64,000 nucleotides of DNA, taken from Mucilaginibacter roseus (GTDB lineage Bacteria > Bacteroidota > Bacteroidia > Sphingobacteriales > Sphingobacteriaceae). The stretch spans positions 62,001-126,000 of the forward strand of contig NZ_JAJPWV010000001.1 of the NCBI RefSeq assembly GCF_021215455.1, in the 5' to 3' direction. Shown one piece after another: positions 44,776 to 53,013 of the stretch (its first letter is position 1; every line of letters begins with the position of its first letter). Both the position numbers and the translations under genes were made by a program. A model generated the notes under the pieces. It searched no databases, was not told where the DNA came from, and saw only the letters and a list, made by a program, of their open reading frames with translations.

Positions 44776-47700
44776 TTAGCCCGTCGCGGGCTCTGCCCAG
44801 CGTAAGCGCACGATGTAGTTGTCATTCGTCACTGTAAATTGCGGATTGTCCAATAACGACTCTTCTTTTTTAAACCGGAAAGGGCTGCGTAGGTAACGAA
44901 ATGAGGGTTTGCCACTCAAAATATTTTCGATAATCAGCAGGTCATATTTTTCAGGTAGCGCTAATGCCTTAGCCATTTCTGTGTCAGTCATTTTAAAACC
45001 ACTGGTCACATCCATCACCGCTTTGACCTCTATATAACGTAATCGGTCGTGATCGGTGACTTCAAAATCATAACCCTTTCCGGCTTCTGAAGAAAATTTA
45101 CCTTCTGCACGATAAGCATTTTCGGAGACCCATTGTACATTATCTCCCCCGAAGCGATTTTGGAGAGCATATTTGGCATAGAGTTCGGCTACAAATCCGA
45201 TCTGTTCTTCTCCGGCGCTGCCGAATATCACCTTTCGGCTACCGCTTTTGCCACCGCTTTTACCTTTCGGTCCGCCGCCGGTTTCGATGGCTTCCGTCTT
45301 GCTGGGTTTTAGTTTGAATTTGGTCAAATCGACCAACTCCAAGGCCTGTTCGGCCAAAGAGACATAATTATCAAAATCAATGATCTTGTCGCCGATCTTG
45401 ATGCGTTGTCCATTCCCTTGTTCACCTGTGCGGGTTTCCGGTTCTTTCGATTTAAATTCTTCAAAAAGTTGCATGAGCGCCTGGAACTGACGGAAGATCA
45501 GCAGGGATTGCACCTCTTTTTTTAACAAGAAAATTTCCGAAAATTGAACACCATTTTGTAGCAGCTCATTGATCGAATCAGCGATCAAGGTATTGGCATT
45601 GAAGTCCGAAGGCTTGAGTGAAAGATCGATCTTAAGTTGCCCCGATACGAGTGCTTTAAAATAAATGGCCATATCAGAGACATAGCTATCTGCCGGGTCG
45701 TAGCCAAGATGATCATAGCGATCAACGGTCTGAAAATATTTTTTTTGTTCATTGACTGTCGTCGTTCGAAGCTGCTCATATAACGAAGCATTAAATTCTG
45801 CCGCAGCGATTCTTTTAAGATCCTCCAACCGGTCTTTAAATAAATGCACAAAATCGATACCCGAGAAATGACGGTTGAAGATCGAAAAGTTGACTCGAAA
45901 TTGTTGAAACAGCGGGTAAAATAACTCTTCCGTTTCCAGCTCTGTTAGGTTATTATAGTGTTCCGGTTCAGCAAGCTGAACACTTAACGCTGGGTCTAAT
46001 GCCAGGTTTTTGCTGAAGTAACGTTGAAGCGACTGTTCATCCCGGATATCGGCTTTTGTTGGTTTAGGCAAGGCCAATTGAAAAGCCTGCCAAAAAGACA
46101 AGCGCAGGTCATCCACAATATCCAATATCTTCCTTGCACGGACAATCTTGAAATTATTGTTTTCATCCAGCTCTTTAAGCAGTAATTCTTCCCGGCGGCT
46201 TCTCCTGACCCGATAGAGCTCTCTAATAAATGAACGATGCTCTTCCACGGGCAAAACAGCGGTAAAGATCTCAGCCAGTGCATCAGCGAACTCAATGCTT
46301 TCGCGCAGGTCGTCCAACGAACGGTAGTCTTCGCTGATTTTCAAGTAAAACTCCGTCCGGAGGTTAACGAACTCGTGCGCATCCAGTTCAAAATCTTCCG
46401 GTTCGCCATTTTTGAATTGATAAGTTGCCTCGATTGCGGTGACCAACTGTACCCGCATCCGTTTGATCCGGCTATGAGAATCATTCCTCGTGTCCAGATC
46501 CATCCGCAAGACATAGACCAAAGCTTTAAAATGATTAAACTCCTCTTGAAACTGGTTATTGAGAAAATGGAGTGTTGGTGCTGATCTGAATTGAAAAGTG
46601 ATCTTTTCCAGGGGCTGTACGCCAAATAATTTCCGAACCCGTATAGAACCGCTCTTGCGATCAATATTGATCAGCGGGAAACGTTTCAATAAATTATCCC
46701 CATAGGATTTCGTATGAATGTAAAAAGCTTCTCCGACAGGCACATACAACCGCTGTTTTCCTAAGTGGCATAATACTTTCCCGTTTTTTAGGAACTGCTG
46801 ATAAGCTGCGTGTGAAGCATCCAAGCGGTTGACATCATAATTTTTGATGATCTCCCTGTATAATGCGGGAGCAGCTGATCCGGCGGTATCCGATTCCGGT
46901 AACGAGGTCAGCATATCATACAAGGTATCCATTCCAAACGTGCTGATCTCCTGATGAACGCCGCAACTCACCAACATGGTTTCTACGACAGTTTCCGCAA
47001 TGCTAAGCTGCTCAGCTAATTGTGCGGTTTTTAACATAGGCTTTTCTACGTAAGGGCTGTATTGTTTGGTGATGGTTTTCGACAGGCAACATCTGGCCGG
47101 CTCAGCTTTCCTACCAGATTCCACAGGCAGCCAGGCCGTATGGGCGATCAGCCATTTGGTATAGTTCCTGATCTGCCGGTGCGGCACAGTACGATCGGAT
47201 GATTTACCTTTAAGTTCAAAAGTGATGCGGGCGTTGGCGCTGCTCTCAAAAGGATCTTCGAGTACTTTTCGGAGACGGTCATCTTCTTTGAGCCAAAGGA
47301 ATAGTGTCGCGGGCCTTACCTTGGCTAGAATACGGGGCATATCGTCGAACTGACCAACATTAATATGCTTCAGGTATCGTAATTCCTGCTCAAATTGCGA
47401 ATAATCTTTAAACTGGGTGCCATAATCTGCAATCTGTTTCTTAAAATCAAAAGCCCGGGTGGCGAAATCGGCATATTGCTCAGTGTTAGGGTCATCCCAA
47501 TTCAAATTCACAATCCTGTACTTCGGCATTTTCAAGCAACCCAACCATAGTGCATAAGAAATATGTCTTGACAAATTTGCAGCCTGCTGTGACGGAAAAA
47601 CACCGAGCAGTCTATTTTTATCATGGGCGTACAACTGCTGCGCGAGTGCGTTCCCAAATTCAATACCTAAATAAGTATCGTCGGCCCAAGCGGTGTTGCC

Positions 47701-49536
47701 TTTGGCCGTGACCACCCGAACCCGGCGAGTCAAAGGTTCCGGTACAAGCTCCTTTTTAAAGATGGGAAATAAATATTGATGCAACTCTTGTACTTGTTTC
47801 TTGTCATCCTCATGGTAATGGTCGATCAGCAGCTGGCAGATGTCGGCAAAGGAATATTGATGCAGACCCAATACATTCAATTTTGAGCTGACCGCACTGA
47901 GATCATCCACTTCAAAAACCTGCAAAAAGGCGTTGGACACATCATTATTTAAAAAAGCAACTTTTACCTCGTCTGGCAAGGTAAAAGCTTGTTTTTCCCC
48001 ATTAGGCAAAAATACACGAGACGTCCAAGGGATTGCGCGCATATCCTCCGCAGGCAAAAACGGCGGACAGTCATCCAACTTGAATTTGGGTGAACGAAGA
48101 TCTTCCTTGTAATTTGGATTCGTTATGACATAATGGATCAACCGAGCGATCTTAGCAACCGAAAGTTGATGTAGCCGATCTGCGATAAAACCGGTGAAAG
48201 AAGTGAGTAAATAATAAAAGTCAAAAAAACTTTTGACGAAGCTTGCCAAAGTCGCATCAGTGGTACTCAATAATAACTCATCCAGACCTTCCCCCTGTAA
48301 TATTTCGGGTATCGGCGATTCACAATAGACTGGCTCATCCGCTACTTTAATATACTTTCCGTTTACCGTTGGGAAGAGGGCATGCTCTTTAATGCGCGAG
48401 CGTAGTGCGGATTTCAGACCAAGCGTTTCGAGTTTTTTGTCTACTTTCTCGAAATCAATATTCAACAACTGGAGGGGTTTGTAACTAGGCTTGTCTTCAG
48501 CGGCAATCTTTTGAGCACCGACCACTAGTAAGGCAGCTAATTGCTCTATCAGGAATTCATTATGGCCTTCCGTGTCAATGATCAAATTATTCCGGTCATC
48601 AGTTAGTTCAAACGTTCCATGCACTAATCCAGGAAAAGGTAATTTCACATCGGTCTTGAAGAAAGAGAACAAGGTACCTATCGTGTCATCCAACCCATCC
48701 GTCCAGGCTAATGAAAGCTCATATTGCTTACTTTTGCGTTTACCGCTTTTATACTGGACATTCCAGGTTTTGCTGTCTTGCTTTTTCTCGCGACGATCGT
48801 TTGTCGTTACAGTTACTTTGCCGGCTTTTTTGCGACGGCTAAAAATGACAGATCTGCCTGGACTATCAATCTCGATTTCATCCAGATGATTTAGAAAAAG
48901 CATGGTCTCCGCGGAAATGATAGTATCTATCTGGTCTTGTACATCTTTTAGCACGTGTGGCTTTAATGTCAGGCGGATCGTCGTTTGATAGACCGGTTCC
49001 GTAACCTCAGCTTCGAGCAATTTAGGCACTCTTAATATGGCCATTCCGATATTCGGTGTAGAACTTTTAAGCATCGGCAATAAGCCCGGGTCTTTATTGA
49101 TGAGCATTTGCAGAAAATCAGTCGCATAACGCTCCGAGAAACCTACACAGCTACCGCCGCTTTCTATCTCCACATGTTCAGCCCAACTCAATACCGAACG
49201 AAACCCAAGCCCCTTTTGTCCGATCTTGTTTTTTTGCATCGGCTTATGACTGCGGTGCAGATAAAATAACGAGCGATAGCCTTCTTTAGTGAACGCTTCG
49301 CCGTTATTTGAGATTGTTAATACATTATTATCCAAACGGATCAGTGCTTTCTTGTTCTTAGCCGGACCACTGGCGTCATCCGCGTTTTGCAGCATTTCCA
49401 AAAGTTGCCGGCCATTATAGGACTCGATATTCCGCTGTTCGGCTTGAAAATGTTCAATGATATAGTCGGGAGAGTTCGTATAATCGATCACCCTTTTTGT
49501 TAATTCTGAATGAATAAATGCTGCAAGTCCCTCCAT
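44776..49536 (-). CDS. Giant sacsin-like GHKL ATPase with C-terminal DUF3883
   Basis: A 1586-aa protein. The sacsin-type GHKL domain has LLEMLQNADDASG (residues 45-57), ISNNGEAF (75-82) and KIGQKGLGFRSV (104-115). About 1300 residues follow, mostly helical, without a motif I can name. The C-terminus carries DUF3883, a PD-(D/E)xK-like fold: GFVAELYAKYAL, then GKGYDFEV and LRYIEVKAV, which supply the Glu, Asp and ExK of a nuclease site. A Gly/Lys/Ser-rich linker (GGGPKGKSGGKSGSRK) precedes it. Such ATPase-nuclease fusions are frequent in anti-phage islands. The gene lies 33 bp after the ImmA-like remnant and leads the leftward block. Confidence 0.83.
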   Translation of the reverse strand: MEGLAAFIHSELTKRVIDYTNSPDYIIEHFQAEQRNIESYNGRQLLEMLQNADDASGPAKNKKALIRLDNNVLTISNNGEAFTKEGYRSLFYLHRSHKPMQKNKIGQKGLGFRSVLSWAEHVEIESGGSCVGFSERYATDFLQMLINKDPGLLPMLKSSTPNIGMAILRVPKLLEAEVTEPVYQTTIRLTLKPHVLKDVQDQIDTIISAETMLFLNHLDEIEIDSPGRSVIFSRRKKAGKVTVTTNDRREKKQDSKTWNVQYKSGKRKSKQYELSLAWTDGLDDTIGTLFSFFKTDVKLPFPGLVHGTFELTDDRNNLIIDTEGHNEFLIEQLAALLVVGAQKIAAEDKPSYKPLQLLNIDFEKVDKKLETLGLKSALRSRIKEHALFPTVNGKYIKVADEPVYCESPIPEILQGEGLDELLLSTTDATLASFVKSFFDFYYLLTSFTGFIADRLHQLSVAKIARLIHYVITNPNYKEDLRSPKFKLDDCPPFLPAEDMRAIPWTSRVFLPNGEKQAFTLPDEVKVAFLNNDVSNAFLQVFEVDDLSAVSSKLNVLGLHQYSFADICQLLIDHYHEDDKKQVQELHQYLFPIFKKELVPEPLTRRVRVVTAKGNTAWADDTYLGIEFGNALAQQLYAHDKNRLLGVFPSQQAANLSRHISYALWLGCLKMPKYRIVNLNWDDPNTEQYADFATRAFDFKKQIADYGTQFKDYSQFEQELRYLKHINVGQFDDMPRILAKVRPATLFLWLKEDDRLRKVLEDPFESSANARITFELKGKSSDRTVPHRQIRNYTKWLIAHTAWLPVESGRKAEPARCCLSKTITKQYSPYVEKPMLKTAQLAEQLSIAETVVETMLVSCGVHQEISTFGMDTLYDMLTSLPESDTAGSAAPALYREIIKNYDVNRLDASHAAYQQFLKNGKVLCHLGKQRLYVPVGEAFYIHTKSYGDNLLKRFPLINIDRKSGSIRVRKLFGVQPLEKITFQFRSAPTLHFLNNQFQEEFNHFKALVYVLRMDLDTRNDSHSRIKRMRVQLVTAIEATYQFKNGEPEDFELDAHEFVNLRTEFYLKISEDYRSLDDLRESIEFADALAEIFTAVLPVEEHRSFIRELYRVRRSRREELLLKELDENNNFKIVRARKILDIVDDLRLSFWQAFQLALPKPTKADIRDEQSLQRYFSKNLALDPALSVQLAEPEHYNNLTELETEELFYPLFQQFRVNFSIFNRHFSGIDFVHLFKDRLEDLKRIAAAEFNASLYEQLRTTTVNEQKKYFQTVDRYDHLGYDPADSYVSDMAIYFKALVSGQLKIDLSLKPSDFNANTLIADSINELLQNGVQFSEIFLLKKEVQSLLIFRQFQALMQLFEEFKSKEPETRTGEQGNGQRIKIGDKIIDFDNYVSLAEQALELVDLTKFKLKPSKTEAIETGGGPKGKSGGKSGSRKVIFGSAGEEQIGFVAELYAKYALQNRFGGDNVQWVSENAYRAEGKFSSEAGKGYDFEVTDHDRLRYIEVKAVMDVTSGFKMTDTEMAKALALPEKYDLLIIENILSGKPSFRYLRSPFRFKKEESLLDNPQFTVTNDNYIVRLRWAEPATG

Positions 49537-49569
49537 GAAGATAGGTTAAGGTTTTTGGTCAATACAATA

Positions 49570-50022
49570 TTAAGAATTCTTGGAACAAGAATGGAGTAAA
49601 GCATCCCGGAAGCGCATAAAATCTGCAGCATGTACGTGCAAGGCGGGGTCTCGTTCCATGAGTTCCTGCGCCTTGTCCAAAGCATCTTTTTCCCTTACCT
49701 GCTCAGCATCGCCTTTCCTTAGGATCTCGTCCAAGTTAGGCGTGCCTTGCAAAATATGCCCATACTCATGTAAAATAGACCAAACGACTTCTAAAGGGCT
49801 TTTCCGGTCTTTAAGGCCGGTAAATAGTAGAGGACGGTTGTTGACCTTGTTAAACGGTGTCTGCTCTAAACGCGAAAAAGGCATATGCTCATCACAGATG
49901 ATTCCGCAGTTCGCTTCATATATCGAACGAATAACTGCCCCAATACTTTGCTAAAATGGACCAAGTCCGCTTGCGATCAACTGTCGCATGGTATCGCGGA
50001 TATCATTTTCAAGTCTTGACAT
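49570..50022 (-). pseudogene. ImmA/IrrE-like metallopeptidase gene with an in-frame TAG
   Basis: A frame from ATG 50022 encodes 23 residues (MSRLENDIRDTMRQLIASGL and three more), meets TAG at 49953-49951, and continues in the same frame for 126 residues to 49570. The part after the stop reads QSIGAVIRSIYEANCG and then carries the zinc site SILHEYGHILQG (HExxH). The peptide on both sides looks like one ImmA-type protein of about 150 aa. The longest clean frame from an ATG starts at 49884 and gives 104 aa that still hold the HEYGH site. Either the gene is disrupted, restarts internally, or the base is an assembly error. ImmA-type peptidases cleave phage-type repressors; an XRE gene lies about 640 bp away. 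Confidence 0.6.
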
Positions 50023-50068
50023 ATTGTTTTTGACGAAAAAAATTATTAAATACCCAGATATTTACATA

Positions 50069-50515
50069 ATGATGTTCAGAGATCAGGTTTACAAAACATT
50101 TTTAGCCGAAAATCGGCCTTTTTATCACATTACCCCAACAAGCTGCGTAACCGAAATTCTGAGTTTAGGATTGCATAAAAGAAATCTTTTCGGCATTTGT
50201 TGTACAATAGTCAATGATGAGATTATTATGCGGCATATTATTGATACCCAACTCCAAACGACTGATGAAATTGATTTTACTATTATTAAAATAGAACCTG
50301 AAAAATTTGGACTTGTGTTAGGAGAAATTGCACGTGATAAAACTTTGGAATCGACAAATCTAATGCACTTGAATATCATAAGGGAGTCGTTGCCTGTTAC
50401 TTCCGATGACATAGTTGGTTCTATTAAAGTTGAGAAAGAGAAAATACCGGATGAGGAGACTGTTATTCAACGAACAAAGAAATTACAGTATGATATTAAT
50501 GTGTCCGTACTTTAA
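50069..50515 (+). CDS. Uncharacterised small protein, weakly ADP-ribosyltransferase-like
   Basis: A 148-aa protein counted from ATG 50069 (MMFRDQVYKTFLAENR). The segment FYHITPTSCVTEILSLGLHK has the H-x-T....I...GL arrangement found at the start of several ADP-ribosyltransferase-type folds (KptA, DarT), but no full set of catalytic residues is visible. It faces away from the ImmA-like gene across 46 bp. The function is unknown and the ART idea is weak. Confidence 0.45.
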   Translation: MMFRDQVYKTFLAENRPFYHITPTSCVTEILSLGLHKRNLFGICCTIVNDEIIMRHIIDTQLQTTDEIDFTIIKIEPEKFGLVLGEIARDKTLESTNLMHLNIIRESLPVTSDDIVGSIKVEKEKIPDEETVIQRTKKLQYDINVSVL

Positions 50516-50582
50516 CTCTGCCAATGGTTCGGTAACTGTTGCTTCAATTTTATCTTGAAACAAAGTTAAATATTATGTTCTG

Positions 50583-50640
50583 CGATAGGGATCGCAGCGG
50601 CATCCTGCCCAGCAGATATAGCGAAGAGCCCGGGCCGAAG
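50583..50640. repeat. Short intergenic element of a type common in Bacteroidota
   Basis: The element reads GATAGGGATCGCAGCGG then CATCCT, a short spacer, and AGATATAGCGAAGAGCCCGG. I recall similar paired blocks (GGGAT-GCAGCGG-ATCC ... AGAT-AGCG--AGCCC) between genes in many Sphingobacteria and Flavobacteria. It occurs once in this window, downstream of the 148-aa gene. Its role is unknown; a transcribed hairpin is possible. Confidence 0.45.
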
Positions 50641-50662
50641 GCATCGCCAAAATGAAATGATG

Positions 50663-50947
50663 TTATTTCCCTTTCCTGTCTTTTCGCAAAGGGGGGTATT
50701 TGGGTAGCTCGAAATCAAATTCTAACAACTCTTTTGGGTGAACTTCTAATGCTTTCGCTACTGCTTCTAAAGTTGAGATAGTGGGATTTATTTTGGCGTT
50801 TAATATTTTCCAAACTTGCTTTTGAGTAAAGCCTGTTCGGTCAACTATGTCTTCTTGAACAATACCTTTCGACCCTCTTATTTCAGAAATTTTATTTGCT
50901 ATTTGGTCGATAAATTCTTGATTACGGTATTGTTTAGCCACAATCAA
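50663..50947 (-). CDS. XRE-family helix-turn-helix regulator
   Basis: A 94-aa protein with one HTH (about residues 18-72): ISEIRGSKGIVQEDIVDRTG, then FTQKQVWKILNAKINPTIST and LEAVAKALEVHPKELL. It is the size of small Cro/C-type regulators that often control restriction or toxin genes. It stands alone on the minus strand between the island and the GC-rich cargo. It may regulate island expression; the ImmA-like remnant nearby would be a natural antagonist, since XRE-ImmA pairs are common. Confidence 0.85.
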   Translation of the reverse strand: MIVAKQYRNQEFIDQIANKISEIRGSKGIVQEDIVDRTGFTQKQVWKILNAKINPTISTLEAVAKALEVHPKELLEFDFELPKYPPLRKDRKGK

Positions 50948-51286
50948 AGAGAAGATTATAAAATTTTTTAATTTACGCCTTATAAGACGTATTTGTTATT
51001 ATATTTGAGTTTATGTAGAATATAAACTGTAAATTTTAAATTTGCGAATCTTCACAAAAAATTGAAGCATTCGCTTTGAGTCTTGCTCTGGAAAATTGAC
51101 ACTTTCAAGTTGAGCACAAGATGAGAAGCCGGAATGCCCATGCTACAGGTATGGGTATCCCTTCTTATTCGTGCTTATAGGGCGTGTCAACCCTTCCAGA
51201 GCGATAAGTTGGGACCCATGCCTGTAGTATTTATCACAGACCAATCCCCTTCAGCGGACTCCATACTTGAAAACAAATTCAGTGTC
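50948..51286. other. Intergenic region at the right edge of the low-GC island
   Basis: About 340 bp. The left third is AT-rich and holds the promoter for the XRE gene. The rest holds two interleaved inverted repeats (51083-51227, listed separately). An open frame runs from 51134 into the following gene, but its first part overlaps the repeats and has no convincing protein character. Confidence 0.5.
51083..51227. repeat. Two interleaved long inverted repeats (A-B-A'-B' order)
   Basis: Repeat A, TTGCTCTGGAAAATTGACA (51083-51101), is complementary to A' at 51185-51204 (TGTCAACCCTTCCAGAGCGA) with few mismatches and a one-base length difference. Repeat B, CTACAGGTATGGGT (51143-51156), is complementary to B' ACCCATGCCTGTAG (51214-51227) with one mismatch. 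The order A-B-A'-B' is that of a pseudoknot if transcribed, or of paired recombinase/regulator sites if acting as DNA. Confidence 0.65.
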
Positions 51287-51565
51287 ATGGAAAAATTAGA
51301 ACCACATCAAGACAAACCTGACTTCGGTACTTTAACCGGGATCATGGAACGCTTTGCTCAAATCCCCTATGAGCAGTTCCAGCAGGAATTGAACGACTGG
51401 TTCTATACCTCGCTATCGGAAAAAGGGATCGATCTTCAACAATTACAGCAAAATGGGCTTGCCCACTTACCCGAACTGGTCAGCGCCATTTACCATGAAG
51501 CCGAGGTCCAGCAATTGTTGAACGATCAATCCCATCCCGATGAACCGCACAACGATCAAGCTTAG
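51287..51565 (+). CDS. Small uncharacterised acidic protein
   Basis: A 92-aa protein from ATG 51287 (MEKLEPHQDKPDFGTLTGIM). The start was chosen over in-frame ATGs at 51134 and 51218 because the sequence before it overlaps inverted repeats. It is helical, Gln-rich and acidic (FQQELNDWFYTSLSEKGIDL), with a polar tail. No family is recognised. A long hairpin follows its stop. Confidence 0.5.
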   Translation: MEKLEPHQDKPDFGTLTGIMERFAQIPYEQFQQELNDWFYTSLSEKGIDLQQLQQNGLAHLPELVSAIYHEAEVQQLLNDQSHPDEPHNDQA

Positions 51566-51604
51566 GATCTGGTTTCTGATCATCTGCCCGCCCGAATGAC
51601 CTAC

Positions 51605-51662
51605 CGATAACGGCAGGCCCGCGATCAGTTAATAGTTAAGCTCCTGCGGGCCGCCGTTATCG
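51605..51662. terminator. Long GC-rich hairpin
   Basis: CGATAACGGC (51605-51614) plus the adjoining GGCCCGC pairs with GCGGGCC and GCCGTTATCG (51646-51662). The stem is about 17 bp with one bulged base. There is no T-tract, so it may be a terminator or a boundary hairpin ahead of the TlpA-SusCD operon. Confidence 0.6.
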
Positions 51663-51705
51663 CGCATCCCATTCCTGAACAGTTCCCTTCATTTAAAATG
51701 AACCC

Positions 51706-53007
51706 ATGAAAAAAACGATACTTTACCGTGTCCTGGCCGCGCTTTGCCTTTTTTCCAGCGCCAGCGCACAGGACAACACCACGATACCACCGCTGAAAAC
51801 AGGCGATACACTGCCCGCGCTGACCTTTACCCGGCTGGTCAACAGCCAAGCCCGGACGATCAGGACAACGGACTACAAAGACCAACTGCTGATCATTGAC
51901 TTCTGGGCCACCTGGTGCAGTTCCTGCATCAAGATGTTCCCGGCCGTAGAAGAATTGCAGCAGAAATTCCAAGGCAAAGTCAAATTCCTGGCGGTAAACG
52001 CCTGGCACGGGGACAGTAAGGAAAAGCTCAGTGCTTTTTTCGTCCGTCACCCCGAGTTCCATTTCCCCAGTGTCTGGGGCGACACGGTGCTCAGCCGCTT
52101 ACTGCCGCACCAGACCGTGCCCTTCTATGCCTGGATCAGAAACAACCAGTTACTGGCCACAACGGGCACCGAGGCCATCGATGCCGATACGATCGCAGCC
52201 GTCCTGGCCGGCACGTTCCGTCCCGGCGACCAGGAGAACCGGCCATTGAACCTGAACCGTCCCCTATACCTGGGCGGTAATGGCGGCGAGCCTGCCCGGT
52301 ACATCTACCGTTCCCTGCTGACCCCTTATTCACCCGGCTACCGGAACCCGGTCATGCGCAGCACCAATGACCAGGGGCAAACCGACCGCTTACTGTTCGT
52401 GAACCATACCGCTTATGCGCTCATCCGGTCCGCCTTCCCGGCCTTAGGGCGGGTCAATGAGAACCGGATCATGACCGCAAAGGATGTCGGGCCCGGCTTC
52501 CTCCAGGACAGCAGCTCTTACCAGTGGCGGGCCAGACACCGCTTCACGTATGAGGCGATCTTCCCGCCACGTTCCCGTGCGGAGGCGCTGCGGCTAATGC
52601 AGGAAGATATACGCCGCTATTTCGGCCTGACGGTAGACAGTATCGTGACCGAACGGGAATGCCTGGTATTTAAAACTACCCAAGAGACCCCTAGTAACCA
52701 CACTGACCTTCCAAACAGGAAACCCGAAACCAACTGGTACACGCCTGAAAGCAACATCCCGGTCATCCTGGCTCATTACCCGCTCAGCGAGGCCCTGCAA
52801 CTGTTTGACGAAGTGTCGGAACTGCCCGTACTGAACGAAACGGGCTTCGACCCGGTGATCGATCTCCGCTTAAAAAAGGCCGCTGTAGAGGAGCCCGAAC
52901 TCCTCGCGGCGCTGAAAAAGTACGGCGTGACGCTCAGCCACGAAAAAAGAAAGATCCGGATGTATGTCATCCATCAAGTCAATGAATCCATTACTCCAAC
53001 ACCTTAA
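51706..53007 (+). CDS. TlpA-like thioredoxin-fold protein with extra C-terminal domain
   Basis: A 433-aa exported protein. The signal peptide is residues 1-21 (VLAALCLFSSASAQ). A TlpA/AhpC-type thioredoxin domain follows, with LLIIDFWATWCSSCIKMFP giving the redox pair CSSC near residue 70, and a cis-Pro region HQTVPFYAW. Residues about 180-430 are an added domain of unknown function. It is first in an operon with susC (6-bp gap) and susD, a combination seen in Bacteroidota uptake loci, where the thioredoxin part may reduce disulfides in imported ligands or in the SusCD proteins. Confidence 0.83.
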   Translation: MKKTILYRVLAALCLFSSASAQDNTTIPPLKTGDTLPALTFTRLVNSQARTIRTTDYKDQLLIIDFWATWCSSCIKMFPAVEELQQKFQGKVKFLAVNAWHGDSKEKLSAFFVRHPEFHFPSVWGDTVLSRLLPHQTVPFYAWIRNNQLLATTGTEAIDADTIAAVLAGTFRPGDQENRPLNLNRPLYLGGNGGEPARYIYRSLLTPYSPGYRNPVMRSTNDQGQTDRLLFVNHTAYALIRSAFPALGRVNENRIMTAKDVGPGFLQDSSSYQWRARHRFTYEAIFPPRSRAEALRLMQEDIRRYFGLTVDSIVTERECLVFKTTQETPSNHTDLPNRKPETNWYTPESNIPVILAHYPLSEALQLFDEVSELPVLNETGFDPVIDLRLKKAAVEEPELLAALKKYGVTLSHEKRKIRMYVIHQVNESITPTP

Positions 53008-53013
53008 TCCACT

